Assembly: GCF_030409795.1 (NCBI RefSeq)
Contig: NZ_JAUFQN010000019.1
Coordinates: forward strand, 124,001-188,000
Length of the DNA stretch: 64,000 bases
Direction of reading: 5' to 3'
Origin: Flavobacterium paronense
GTDB lineage: Bacteria > Bacteroidota > Bacteroidia > Flavobacteriales > Flavobacteriaceae
Part shown: in pieces, positions 16,105-26,045 of the stretch
Layout: each line of letters starts with the position of its first letter
Position numbering within the stretch: position 1 is the stretch's first letter
Translations under genes and position numbers: made by a program
The notes under the pieces: model-generated
Told to the model about the DNA's origin: nothing
The model's input: only the letters and a program-made list of their open reading frames with translations
The model's database searches: none

Positions 16105-16485
16105 TTAATCAGCGTTTTCATCAGCTGGTTTTACAATATCTTCTGCTTTTGTTTTTATTTCTTGTGCCTCTTCTGAAGCATCATTGGCAAAAGCATTTTT
16201 CACACTTGCTACGGCTTTTTCAGCCATTTCTTCGGCTTTTTCAGCATATTCAGTAGCCTTTTCTTTTACTGTTTCAACAGCATTTTCAAGGGTTTCTTTT
16301 GCGGCTGGCACATGTTCGTTTACTTTCTCTCTTGCGGTATCCACAAGCTCTTCTACTTTGTCAACTAATGGTGCTGCCGCTACTTTTGCTTTTTCTAATG
16401 TTTCTTCAGCAAAAGTTTCTGCTTTATCTGCTACTTCTTTTGGTGACGAACCAAATAATTTTTTAAAAAAATCTCCTAATGCCAT
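16105..16485 (-). CDS. Ala/Glu/Lys-rich helical protein of unknown function
   Basis: A 126-residue protein without a signal peptide. After an amphipathic start (MALGDFFKKLFGSSPKEVADK) it consists almost wholly of degenerate 11-residue-like helical repeats (ETFAEETLEKAKVAAAPLVDK, TVKEKATEYAEKAEEMAEKA), strongly charged with regular Ala and Val. This resembles apolipoprotein-like, LEA-like or YtxH-like stress proteins in character only, and I do not recognise a family. It is a single-gene unit with its own terminator, beside mscS and the DUF255 gene. A role in stress or membrane association is a guess. Confidence 0.7.
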   Translation of the reverse strand: MALGDFFKKLFGSSPKEVADKAETFAEETLEKAKVAAAPLVDKVEELVDTAREKVNEHVPAAKETLENAVETVKEKATEYAEKAEEMAEKAVASVKNAFANDASEEAQEIKTKAEDIVKPADENAD

Positions 16486-16535
16486 GACTCTGAATTTTAA
16501 AGATTAATAATAACAATATTACGATTTTTATACGA

Positions 16536-18551
16536 TTAAAGTCCAAATTCTGTACTGATTTCTTCAAATTTAGCCGTTGGTTTTTGACAGCTTTTATTTT
16601 GGCACAAATAAAATAAAGTTTGATTTAAGGCAAAGCGGTTTTCTAAAAACGGAAGCTTCGAAAGTCCTGTACTTCCCGCAATGACAATGTTTGGCAGATA
16701 GTTTTGATTTACTTTTTTTACATATTCTAAAGCTTGATTTCCGCAAATGGCTAATTCTTTATTTTGCTCTGAAAAGTGTAATTGAACATTCATCCAATTT
16801 GAAAAAGCTGACGGATAATCAATTGTTGGAACAATGTTCTGAATCATTTGCTGGCAAATTTTCTCGTAATAACTATTCTCAAAATAAATGCTTAATTTGA
16901 ATAAAGCATCCGCCATAACTGAGTTGGAAGCTGGAATCACATTGTCTTCCACTTCAAAATGAGAAGTAATTAAAGGATCATCCTGACGTGAAGTAAATGA
17001 GAAAAATTGTTGTTTTTCTTCATAAAAATTGTCAAATGCATAATCGGTTAATTGCTTGGCATTTTGAAGCCATTTTTCATCAAACGTGACTTCATATAAA
17101 GAAATAAAAGCCTGAATTACATGAACATAATCTTCGAGAAACCCATTTATTGTTGCTTTACCATCTTTGTAACTGTGTTTCAAATTCCCTTCAGCTGTCC
17201 AAATTTTATTGATTATAAAATATGCATTTTGCAAAGCGATGTCTAAATAGTTTTGGTTGCCCAATGCTTTATAAGCTTCTACAAAACCTTTGAGCATAAT
17301 GGCATTCCATGATGTCAGGCATTTATCATCCAATCTTGGTTTGCTTCGTTTTTCTCTTTCCAGATAAAGAAGTTGTTCCCAAGTTTTCTTCTTTTGTTCC
17401 AATGTTTCCTTAGTAATGTTTTGCTGTTTTGCGATTTCGTCAAGCGATTGATTTTGGATTAAAACATAATTTTCATGTTCCCAATAGCCGAATTCATTGA
17501 TATTAAAAACAATTGAAAATAATTCGAAATCGTTTTGAAGTAATTGTTGTAATTCTGTTATGGTCCAGACATAAAAGGCGCCTTCTTCTAGATGATTTTG
17601 AGCATTCAAACTGTCAGCGTCAAGCGCAGCATAAAAACTTCCTTCTTTTGTCAGCCATTCTTTTTCAACAAAAGCCAAGGTTTTTTCTATGACGTCTTTG
17701 TAAAGTTTGTTTTTAGTTAATTTATAAGCATTGGCATAGAGCGAAACCAATTGTCCATTGTCGTAGAGCATTTTTTCAAAGTGAGGAACATGCCATTTGA
17801 TATCAACAGAATAGCGTGAAAAACCTCCGTCAATGGTGTCGAATAATCCGCCATGAGCCATTTTGGTTAAAGTTAGATTTACAAAATCTAGAAGCGTTTG
17901 ATTTTTGGTTTGATAACCAAATCGCAATAAGAGTTCATAATTGGTTGGCATCATAAATTTGGGTGCACGAGCCATTCCTCCGAAATCCCAATCGAAACTT
18001 TTCTGCCATTTGAAAACTAAAGATTCAAGAATTTCAATATTGAAATCTGTTGAATTGTTTTTTGAAATGATACTTAACGATTGCAAACCATCGTTTAGTT
18101 TTTCGGCATAATCTAAAATGGTTTGTGGTTGTTCGGTATAAATTTCCTGAAGCCTTTCTAGCGAATTTATCCAGTCGTTTTTTCTGAAATAGGTTCCGCC
18201 CCAAATTGGTCTTCCGTCTGGCAGAGCTACTACATTCATTGGCCAGCCGCCTTGACCAGTCATGATTTGAACGGCTTTCATGTATACTGCATCAATATCA
18301 GGTCGTTCTTCGCGGTCGATTTTTATAGATATAAAATGCCTATTCATTGTTGATGCTACTTCAGTGTCTTCGAAACTTTCGTGTTCCATGACGTGGCACC
18401 AATGGCAAGCCGAATACCCTATACTGATGATTATGAGTTTGTTTTCTCTTTTGGCTAAAGCTAAAGAATTTTCATTCCAGCCTTTCCAATGCACTGGATT
18501 ATTGGCATGTTGTAATAAGTAGGGACTCGTTTCGAGATGTAGTTCGTTCAT
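16536..18551 (-). CDS. Thioredoxin-domain DUF255 protein (YyaL/SSP411-like)
   Basis: A 671-residue protein of the YyaL family (human SPATA20). The N-terminal thioredoxin-like domain carries Cys49-x-x-Cys52 in [16 protein letters not shown], preceded by [12 protein letters not shown]. The remainder is an alpha/alpha toroid resembling N-acylglucosamine epimerase or glycosidases ([42 protein letters not shown]). Family length is about 650-700, so it is complete. The biochemical function is unsettled. It appears monocistronic; a REP-like repeat sits just upstream of its ATG. Confidence 0.93.
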   Translation of the reverse strand: MNELHLETSPYLLQHANNPVHWKGWNENSLALAKRENKLIIISIGYSACHWCHVMEHESFEDTEVASTMNRHFISIKIDREERPDIDAVYMKAVQIMTGQGGWPMNVVALPDGRPIWGGTYFRKNDWINSLERLQEIYTEQPQTILDYAEKLNDGLQSLSIISKNNSTDFNIEILESLVFKWQKSFDWDFGGMARAPKFMMPTNYELLLRFGYQTKNQTLLDFVNLTLTKMAHGGLFDTIDGGFSRYSVDIKWHVPHFEKMLYDNGQLVSLYANAYKLTKNKLYKDVIEKTLAFVEKEWLTKEGSFYAALDADSLNAQNHLEEGAFYVWTITELQQLLQNDFELFSIVFNINEFGYWEHENYVLIQNQSLDEIAKQQNITKETLEQKKKTWEQLLYLEREKRSKPRLDDKCLTSWNAIMLKGFVEAYKALGNQNYLDIALQNAYFIINKIWTAEGNLKHSYKDGKATINGFLEDYVHVIQAFISLYEVTFDEKWLQNAKQLTDYAFDNFYEEKQQFFSFTSRQDDPLITSHFEVEDNVIPASNSVMADALFKLSIYFENSYYEKICQQMIQNIVPTIDYPSAFSNWMNVQLHFSEQNKELAICGNQALEYVKKVNQNYLPNIVIAGSTGLSKLPFLENRFALNQTLFYLCQNKSCQKPTAKFEEISTEFGL

Positions 18552-18563
18552 GGTAGGTTTTTT

Positions 18564-18620
18564 TAGCCCAGATTGCAGCGAGCTACCATGTAGCGCGGAA
18601 AGCGGGATTAGCTCCTAAAA
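18564..18620. repeat. REP-like intergenic element, copy B
   Basis: The shortest copy: TAGCCCAGATTGCAGCG, then the hairpin GCTAC-CAT-GTAGC, GCGGAAAGCGGGA and the end TTAGCTCCTAAAA. It lies between the DUF255 start and the nfu terminator. Confidence 0.8.
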
Positions 18621-18626
18621 TTAAAT

Positions 18627-18653
18627 AAAAAAAGCGTCTCAAATGAAACGCTT
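18627..18653 (-). terminator. Terminator after nfu
   Basis: Imperfect 9-bp stem AAGCGTCTC/GAAACGCTT with loop AAAT; on the minus strand a run of T follows. Seven nt beyond the nfu stop. Confidence 0.75.
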
Positions 18654-18659
18654 AGTAAA

Positions 18660-19556
18660 TTATCCGTTAACTGCTTCGACAATAATGTCTTTATCGTTGA
18701 GCATGTCTTTAAGCATGTTTTCGATGCCACTTTTTAGTGTAAATGTAGACGAAGGACAGCCGTTGCAGGCACCTTGAAGCACAACTTTTACTCGCTTTTC
18801 GGTTTCATCATACGAATCGAAAAGAATATTTCCGCCATCGGCAGCAACGGCCGGTTTTACATATTCCTCCAAAATATTGATAATTTGTTGTGATGTAGTA
18901 TCGAGATTATCAAAGTTTTTTATTTGTTGTTTTTCCTGTTTTACGTTGTTTTCAATTTGACTTTCGTCGATGACAGTGCCGCCATTTTCAATAAATTGTT
19001 TGATGAATGTACGCAATTCCAAAGTGATTTCATCCCAAGAAAGACTGTCGTATTTGGTAACTGAAATATAATTTTCGGCAATAAAAATTTCTTTTACATA
19101 GTGAAATTTGAATAATTCCTGTGCTAATGGAGATGCTTTTGCTTCGTCAATATTTTTGAATTCGGCTGCTGTTTTTGTTAACGCTTTATTGATGACAAAT
19201 TTTAGTGAAGCCGGATTTGGTGTGGTTTCACCATAAACTGATATGGGTTGTTTTTTGGTCGGATTTGCATTTGGCAAAATTATTATGCCGCCATCAGCCA
19301 TAAAATTTTCAATTTGTTCAGCAACATCACTCTGAACGTCGGTCCATTCTATAATATTGTAACGTTCGATGGCAACGAAATTTCCGGAAATATAAACCGT
19401 TTTAACAAAAGGAAGATAAAACAGTTGTTGCGCTAAAGGAGAATTTTTGGCTTCGTCAATATTTTTGAATTCAAAGCTTTCGTTTTGAGTTATAAAATCG
19501 GGAAATTCAAATTTAATTATGGTCGGATTTTGCGTTTCTTTTATCGATATTTTCAT
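18660..19556 (-). CDS. nfuA: Nfu-type Fe-S cluster scaffold/carrier
   Basis: A 298-residue protein with two N-terminal Nfu_N-like repeats (about residues 4-85, KNIDEAKNSPLAQQLFYLPFVKTVYI, and 105-185, KNIDEAKASPLAQELFKFHYVKEIFI) and a C-terminal NifU-like domain with the cluster-binding Cys264-x-x-Cys267 (LQGACNGCPSSTFTL). It carries and delivers 4Fe-4S clusters to client proteins. The doubled N-terminal domain is unlike the single one in mitochondrial NFU1, though I believe it is normal in Bacteroidetes. It has its own promoter and terminator. The symbol is by family; nfu would be equally proper. Confidence 0.9.
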   Translation of the reverse strand: MKISIKETQNPTIIKFEFPDFITQNESFEFKNIDEAKNSPLAQQLFYLPFVKTVYISGNFVAIERYNIIEWTDVQSDVAEQIENFMADGGIIILPNANPTKKQPISVYGETTPNPASLKFVINKALTKTAAEFKNIDEAKASPLAQELFKFHYVKEIFIAENYISVTKYDSLSWDEITLELRTFIKQFIENGGTVIDESQIENNVKQEKQQIKNFDNLDTTSQQIINILEEYVKPAVAADGGNILFDSYDETEKRVKVVLQGACNGCPSSTFTLKSGIENMLKDMLNDKDIIVEAVNG

Positions 19557-19576
19557 GACAAAGGTTTATTTTTCTG

Positions 19577-19584
19577 CAAATTTA
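19577..19584 (-). promoter_or_regulatory. Promoter -7 element for nfu
   Basis: TAAATTTG on the minus strand, an exact match 20 nt upstream of the nfu ATG. Confidence 0.5.
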
Positions 19585-19608
19585 ACAAAGTTATTTTCTG
19601 TGAATACC

Positions 19609-19616
19609 TATATTTG
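19609..19616 (+). promoter_or_regulatory. Possible promoter -7 element for the adhesin-sprF pair
   Basis: TATATTTG, exact TAnnTTTG, 70 nt before the adhesin ATG. The long AT-rich leader after it could hold regulation; no hairpin stands out. Confidence 0.4.
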
Positions 19617-19686
19617 GACATTTAAATAATAAATTAACATATTGGTTGATTTTAGTAATTAAGATCAGTGATATAATTTCATATTA

Positions 19687-22600
19687 ATGAAGAGAATACT
19701 ATTCTTATTTATTGCTACGCTTACAGGAGTAAGTGCTTTTTCTCAAGCCATAACAGTAGACAACACCACTTATACAGTACCACAACTTGTTCAGGATGTT
19801 TTATTTGCCTCTGGAAGTACAAGCTCATCTTGTGTTGGAACTATTTCTAATATTACTTGGAGCACAGGAAGTGATGCAAGTGATGGAACAAGTTTTGGAT
19901 CAACAAATGGGATTGGTTATTTTCAAAATACAAACCCTGATTTTCCATTAAGTTCAGGAATTGTTTTAAGTTCAGGAGATGCCCTAGATGCTCCCGGACC
20001 AAACAATACAATACAGGAAGCTGGTGATTGGCCTGGTGATTCTGATTTATTTAATTATATAGACGGATTGGGAATAGATCCAGGTCTAATAGATTATAAC
20101 AACGCAACGGTATTAGAGTTTGATTTTACACCCTTGACCACAATGATGAGTTTTGATTTCCTATTTGCTTCAGAAGAGTATGGAGAATATCAATGCTTAT
20201 ATTCAGACTCTTTTGCTTTTTTCCTAACGAATGTTACTACAGGTTCAGCACCCACAAATTTAGCATTAGTTCCGGGTACGCCGACTCCAATATCTGTTGT
20301 GACAATACGTGATGGCGCCAATTTTACAGGTTTTGGCACAAATTGCGGATCAACTAATGCTTCTTATTTTGGTAATTTTAATGACTCAACACCAGCTGTT
20401 AGAGCAGCAGCTGCAACAAATTTTAATGGAGAGACGGTTTTAATGACAGCTACATCAGCTGTAATACCTAATAATTTATATCACATTAAGCTTGTTGTTG
20501 CAGATAGAAATGATGATTTATATGATTCAGCTGTTTTTTTAGGAGGAGGCAGCTTTGATATTGGAACTGCTGACTTAGTTGGAACAGGTGAATTTAATGG
20601 AATTCCTGATTTTACTGTAGCTAATAATACTGCTGTTTGTTCTTCAAAACCGATTGTAGTTCAAGCGGGTAGTGTTGTAATTCCGGGTGCAACCTATGAA
20701 TGGACATGGAATGGTAATCCTGTAGGAACAAATACAAATGTTTATACAATTACTCAAGCCGGTACTTATGGTATTACAATTACTTATCCGGGCGGATGTC
20801 GACAGAATGATAGTATGGTTGTTGAATATATCCCTTCACTTACATTAGGAACTCCAAGCGATTTAACGCAATGTACTGCTCCTTTTAATTTAACAGATAA
20901 TTCGTCAGCCATTTTAAATGGAATAACTAATCCTATTACATATCATCATTCTTTAATACAAGCACAAGGATTAGCTTCTCCAATTTTAAACCCTAGTACC
21001 TATAACGGTACTGATGGAGAAATAATTTATGCAGCAGTTGAAGATGATGTTACAGGTTGTATTGTCACAACACAATTTGTTTTACATACAAACCCTAGTT
21101 TATGTTTAGTTTCTGGAATTCCACCAGATTTGTTTCAATATGAAACAACACCCGGTTCAGGAGTTTCTGTATTTAATTTTACTCCACAAACTACAATTAT
21201 TTATGGGACAAATACACCTGCTGATTATACAGTTATTTATTATCCTACTTTAGCTGATGCTAATGCCAGAACTAATCCAATAGCGGTTACAAATTCTTTC
21301 CAAAACACATCAAGTCCGCAAAGAATTTATGCTGTTTTATCTCAAAATGTCGCTCCTACAAATTTTGTGGTAACTAGTTTTCAATTGGTTACTGTTGCAT
21401 TACCTGTAGTGTCGATATCTGCATCACTGACTTATGTTTGTATAGGGAATTCGGCAACTATAACCTTTTCAGGTACTCCAAATGCAATTGTCGATTATAC
21501 TGTTGATGGAAATCCAAGGCAAATTACTTTAAATGGTTTTGGGACTAATTTTGATATTACACCTCCATTAAACAGTAGCACTACATTCAATTTAGTAAGT
21601 GCTACCATTACAACTCCTGCAGGAACCACAACACAACCTGAAGTAGGTACAGTTACTATAACTATAGCTTCTAGGCCAACAATTAATACCCCAACTCCTT
21701 TTGTTGTTTGCGACGACAGTTTAGATGGCCTTTATTGTTTTGATTTAACTACCAAGATAAATGAAATTACAGGAGGAGATCCCACTGTTGTAGTTGATTT
21801 TTACGAAACCACAACCAGTGGTGTTTCGCAATCAAGCCCTTATTGTACTATATCTCCGGGAATTCAAACCCTTGATGTTCGAGCTCATTTCATTGGATCT
21901 TCAGCGTGTTATTCGACTACTTCATTAAATTTAGTAGTTAACCCAATTCCCCTTCCCAATCCAATAATCACTGATTATGAACTGTGTGATTACAACAATC
22001 CTGGTGATGGAGTAGAAGTATTTAATTTAGGAACAAAAACTACTGAAATCGCCAATGGACAAACAGGCGTGACGGTACGTTATTATGCTACTTTAGCGAA
22101 TGCCCAAAGCCAAACGAATCCGTTACCTAATTTGTATTCAAATACTAGTAATCCTCAGCAGATTTGGATAAATATCAGGGACAATGCTACAGGATGTAAT
22201 ACTACAGGTTCTTTTAATTTAGTTGTCAATCCATTGCCGTCAGTTACTACAGCTCCTACATTATTCGAATGCAGCAACGGTTCTTCACCTACAGCTGAGT
22301 TTGATTTAACCATCAATGAAGGCACCGTTACCAATGGAGTTACAGGGTTAATCGTTACCTATTATAATACGTTGTCAGCGGCACAAGCAGGTTCGCCTTC
22401 AATTGGTTCCCCATCTACTTACATTGGGACAGATAACGAAGTAGTGTACATCCGAGTAGAGAATAGCGTCACAGGCTGTTATTCTACTACAACACAACTA
22501 TTGCGCGTAACCCAAGGACCAGTGGCAATAACTCCATTACCATTGCACTATTGTGACCCAAACAATGATGGCTATGGCGTATTTGATTTAGACAGTACTA

Positions 22601-25600
22601 GTAATGAAATAACAGGAACACCATCAGGGGCACCGCTACCGCTTGGCGTTTCAGTCACCTTCCACGAAACCCCAACAGATGCGCTACTGGGCGCCAATCC
22701 AAAGCCAAGTCCTTATCCTAATATTTTCAAAGACACGCAAACCATTTATGTAAGGGTGTTTTATACCTTGACAGGATGTGCTAATTATGTCCAGCTTCAA
22801 TTAATCGTTGATCCCACTCCAGTAGCCACCGAGCCGGATGCTTATGAGTTGTGTGATTACACTGGAGCTGTAGGCTATGAGACTTTTGATTTGACTACAA
22901 GAATTCAGGAGGTATTAGGTTCATTGAATCCGTTGACCCATTCAGTAACATTTTACACTTCTCAGGCTTCCGCCGAATTAGGAACAGGTAATATTACCAA
23001 CACTATGAGTTACACCAATGGTATTATTGACACCGAAACGATTTATGTTCGTGTAGAAATTATCGCTACGGGTTGTTATGATATAGTACCGTTGCAATTG
23101 ATTGTTAACCCATTACCACAAACTACCCAGCCGAACTACCCACAATACTCATTGTGTGATACCAAAGGTCTAACAGGATTTGAGACTTTTGATTTAGCTT
23201 CGCAAATAGCTCCGATATTATTAGGACAAACAGGCATGGATGTTACGTTTTATCCAAGTTTATTGGATGCGCAGAATGATACGAATGTGATTATTAATTT
23301 GCAGTATACCAATGTTCCGGTTTATGTTCAGACTTTAGGGATTCGGGTTACAAACCGACTGACAGGTTGTTATGTTATCTCTACAATGGACATCCGGGTA
23401 GAGCCCTTACCAACACTAATTCCGCCAACACAGCCTTATACTGTTTGTGATGAAGATCAGGATGGTTATGCCAATTTTGATTTGGCGAGTTTATTACCGG
23501 GATTGTTAAACGGCATCGCCACGTATACCCTGACTATCCATGAGACGTTACCCGATGCTAATTCAGGAGCCAACCCTATTAATACAACAGTACCTTACTT
23601 TAGTATTGACCCGTTTGTACAAATTTTATTCGTACGGGCACAGGATAATGCTACAGGTTGCTATAGCATCCTACCAATAGAGTTGAATGCCGACCCAAGT
23701 CCGATTGCACCAATAAATCTGAACACTATCACCGTATGTGATCAGGACAGCAATCCTCAGGATGCGCGTACGGCAATAGATTTAACCCAACAAACAGCCG
23801 CTGTTTTAGCACAGCAAACGTTAGCTGCAACCAACTATACCGTTACCTATTACACCACACAATTATTAGCACAAGGCGGAGCATTCCCAATTATTCCTGC
23901 CGCTAACTATATTGGTACTAATTTAGATGTAATATGGGTTAGGGTAGAAAACAATACGACCCATTGTTACAATATCGGTTCATTCCAATTAGCCATTAAT
24001 ACGCCATTGTTACTCACTACACCGGCACCGCTTAGTTTGTGTGATGATGATGCTAATCCAAATGACCAGCACCATGCGTTTAATTTAACAGTTAGAGACA
24101 CCCAAATCAACCAGGGAACAGGCTATGCGGTAACGTATTATCCAAGTTTATTGGATGCACAAAATAATACCAATGCTATCTCCGCTGCAAACGCTTTGGC
24201 GTATATTAATGTTCCTCCAGCAGTACAAACTTTAGGCGTAGTAGTTACCACAACGGTAGGCTGTAAAAGCATTACCACTTTGGATATTAGAGTATTGCCA
24301 ATCCCAACACCTAATACTAATCCAAGACCTTTGGCACCTAAATGTGATGATACCAATCCGGGGGATATGTTAGAGCTATTTGATTTGACCACCAACGCAG
24401 CATATATTGCCAATGGAGACCCGAATGTAACATTACATTATTTCCTTACACAAGCGGATGCGGCAGTACCACAGAATGAAATACTCACCCCTACAGCAGC
24501 ATTAGTGGGTACTAACGTTTGGATTAGAGTAGAGAACAATAGAGTAGACTACCTGGGTAATAACTGTTACGTACTGGTAGAACAACCATTAACAGTAAAT
24601 CCATTGCCAATCGTAGTGCAACCACTGGCTCCTTACAGAGCCTGTGATGACAATGCTGATGGTATCTCCGTATTTGATTTGACAAATCCATTACTGGCAC
24701 AGGCTGTACTTGGCCCTACCCAAGCACCAGCAAATTATACGATAAGCTATTACTTAACGGCAGCAGGTGCTAATCCATTAACCAATACGGGAGAGACTCC
24801 ACTACCAAGTAGCTACACCAATGTAACGCCAAACGCACAAAACATCTACATAAGAGTGGTTAACAATGCCACAGGTTGTGTGAATACAGGAACCTTACCA
24901 TTGGCAGTAGAGGCGTATGCGACAGCTATAGGACCACAACTATTTAATCAGTGTGATAGTTATGCTGACCCTTACGACGGCGTTGAACTTATTGATTTAA
25001 CTACATACGCTACCGCGATACTAAACGGACAAAATCCGGCTGTATTTATATTGAGTTATTATACTACTCAGGCCGATGCCATAGCCGGAACCAATGCCTT
25101 TACACTGGCAGAAGCACAAGCGTATGAAACCGACCCAGATGCAGATACGATATGGGTTAAGGTAGAGAACAGCAGTAATTTGATTACACCTTTATGTTAT
25201 GCTATAACCACGATAGACATCAAAGTAGAGCGTTACCCGAATCCGGTAATCAATACGGATAATGGAGTGAATACTATTTGTGTAGACTTTAATACGAATA
25301 TAGTGGAAAGGTCACTGCTATTAGATAGCGGAATGGCGATACCTGGTAATTATACCTTTGAATGGTTTGAGGCAGGCGCTCCAACTACCGTTATTGGAAC
25401 AGGAGCAACGTATACAGTAGACACTGCAGCGGCAGCAGGAGCCACAAGAGATTACACAGTTCATGTGACGAGTAACAGTCTATTAGCTTGTGATACAACC
25501 TCGGCTAGCTTTCAGGTGATACAATCAGGGCAGGCTGTTATACCGGTTGGTACTATAGGATATACGGTGACTAATGCTTTTAGTGCTTCTCAAATTATTA

Positions 25601-26040
25601 CCGTGTTAATTGACGGTTATGGCACGTATGAGTACAGTTTGGATGATGGACCAAGACAGGCGAGCAATGTGTTTGAGAATGTTAGTTTAGGCACACACAT
25701 TATCCATGTTTGGGATACCGAAGGCGGTGTGGCTTATAGTTGTGAAGAGCTTATCATAAATGATGTTCAAATTATAGATTACCCCCATTATTTCACTCCA
25801 AATGGCGATGGTATACACGATACATGGAATATTGTTGGATTGGGTGGACAACCTAACGCAAAAATTTATATATTTGACCGCTATGGTAAACTATTGAAAC
25901 AAATCAGTTCGACTGGCAATGGTTGGGATGGAACATATAACGGACATCTCTTACCGTCAGATGATTATTGGTTTACGGTTGATTTTATAGAAGGAGCCAC
26001 AGTCAAACAATTTAAAGCCCATTTCTCATTAAAAAGATAG
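19687..26040 (+). CDS. Giant repeat adhesin with choice-of-anchor L domain and T9SS type B tail
   Basis: A 2117-residue secreted surface protein. A signal peptide (MKRILFLFIATLTGVSAFSQ) precedes a choice-of-anchor L type domain (about residues 25-295; FDFLFASEEYGEYQCLYSDS is characteristic). Ig-like segments and about 14 repeats of roughly 95-105 residues follow, each with the pattern CDxxxDGxxxFDLT, then YYxTxxDAxxxxNP and xIWVRVENxxTGCY. The last ~85 residues form the gliding-motility-associated type B sorting domain (YFTPNGDGIHDTWNI to KAHFSLKR). Such proteins leave through the T9SS and stay on the surface, as SprB does. Base composition changes inside the gene (see findings). The SprF-like partner follows after 5 nt. 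Confidence 0.93.
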   Translation: MKRILFLFIATLTGVSAFSQAITVDNTTYTVPQLVQDVLFASGSTSSSCVGTISNITWSTGSDASDGTSFGSTNGIGYFQNTNPDFPLSSGIVLSSGDALDAPGPNNTIQEAGDWPGDSDLFNYIDGLGIDPGLIDYNNATVLEFDFTPLTTMMSFDFLFASEEYGEYQCLYSDSFAFFLTNVTTGSAPTNLALVPGTPTPISVVTIRDGANFTGFGTNCGSTNASYFGNFNDSTPAVRAAAATNFNGETVLMTATSAVIPNNLYHIKLVVADRNDDLYDSAVFLGGGSFDIGTADLVGTGEFNGIPDFTVANNTAVCSSKPIVVQAGSVVIPGATYEWTWNGNPVGTNTNVYTITQAGTYGITITYPGGCRQNDSMVVEYIPSLTLGTPSDLTQCTAPFNLTDNSSAILNGITNPITYHHSLIQAQGLASPILNPSTYNGTDGEIIYAAVEDDVTGCIVTTQFVLHTNPSLCLVSGIPPDLFQYETTPGSGVSVFNFTPQTTIIYGTNTPADYTVIYYPTLADANARTNPIAVTNSFQNTSSPQRIYAVLSQNVAPTNFVVTSFQLVTVALPVVSISASLTYVCIGNSATITFSGTPNAIVDYTVDGNPRQITLNGFGTNFDITPPLNSSTTFNLVSATITTPAGTTTQPEVGTVTITIASRPTINTPTPFVVCDDSLDGLYCFDLTTKINEITGGDPTVVVDFYETTTSGVSQSSPYCTISPGIQTLDVRAHFIGSSACYSTTSLNLVVNPIPLPNPIITDYELCDYNNPGDGVEVFNLGTKTTEIANGQTGVTVRYYATLANAQSQTNPLPNLYSNTSNPQQIWINIRDNATGCNTTGSFNLVVNPLPSVTTAPTLFECSNGSSPTAEFDLTINEGTVTNGVTGLIVTYYNTLSAAQAGSPSIGSPSTYIGTDNEVVYIRVENSVTGCYSTTTQLLRVTQGPVAITPLPLHYCDPNNDGYGVFDLDSTSNEITGTPSGAPLPLGVSVTFHETPTDALLGANPKPSPYPNIFKDTQTIYVRVFYTLTGCANYVQLQLIVDPTPVATEPDAYELCDYTGAVGYETFDLTTRIQEVLGSLNPLTHSVTFYTSQASAELGTGNITNTMSYTNGIIDTETIYVRVEIIATGCYDIVPLQLIVNPLPQTTQPNYPQYSLCDTKGLTGFETFDLASQIAPILLGQTGMDVTFYPSLLDAQNDTNVIINLQYTNVPVYVQTLGIRVTNRLTGCYVISTMDIRVEPLPTLIPPTQPYTVCDEDQDGYANFDLASLLPGLLNGIATYTLTIHETLPDANSGANPINTTVPYFSIDPFVQILFVRAQDNATGCYSILPIELNADPSPIAPINLNTITVCDQDSNPQDARTAIDLTQQTAAVLAQQTLAATNYTVTYYTTQLLAQGGAFPIIPAANYIGTNLDVIWVRVENNTTHCYNIGSFQLAINTPLLLTTPAPLSLCDDDANPNDQHHAFNLTVRDTQINQGTGYAVTYYPSLLDAQNNTNAISAANALAYINVPPAVQTLGVVVTTTVGCKSITTLDIRVLPIPTPNTNPRPLAPKCDDTNPGDMLELFDLTTNAAYIANGDPNVTLHYFLTQADAAVPQNEILTPTAALVGTNVWIRVENNRVDYLGNNCYVLVEQPLTVNPLPIVVQPLAPYRACDDNADGISVFDLTNPLLAQAVLGPTQAPANYTISYYLTAAGANPLTNTGETPLPSSYTNVTPNAQNIYIRVVNNATGCVNTGTLPLAVEAYATAIGPQLFNQCDSYADPYDGVELIDLTTYATAILNGQNPAVFILSYYTTQADAIAGTNAFTLAEAQAYETDPDADTIWVKVENSSNLITPLCYAITTIDIKVERYPNPVINTDNGVNTICVDFNTNIVERSLLLDSGMAIPGNYTFEWFEAGAPTTVIGTGATYTVDTAAAAGATRDYTVHVTSNSLLACDTTSASFQVIQSGQAVIPVGTIGYTVTNAFSASQIITVLIDGYGTYEYSLDDGPRQASNVFENVSLGTHIIHVWDTEGGVAYSCEELIINDVQIIDYPHYFTPNGDGIHDTWNIVGLGGQPNAKIYIFDRYGKLLKQISSTGNGWDGTYNGHLLPSDDYWFTVDFIEGATVKQFKAHFSLKR

Positions 26041-26045
26041 TTAAA

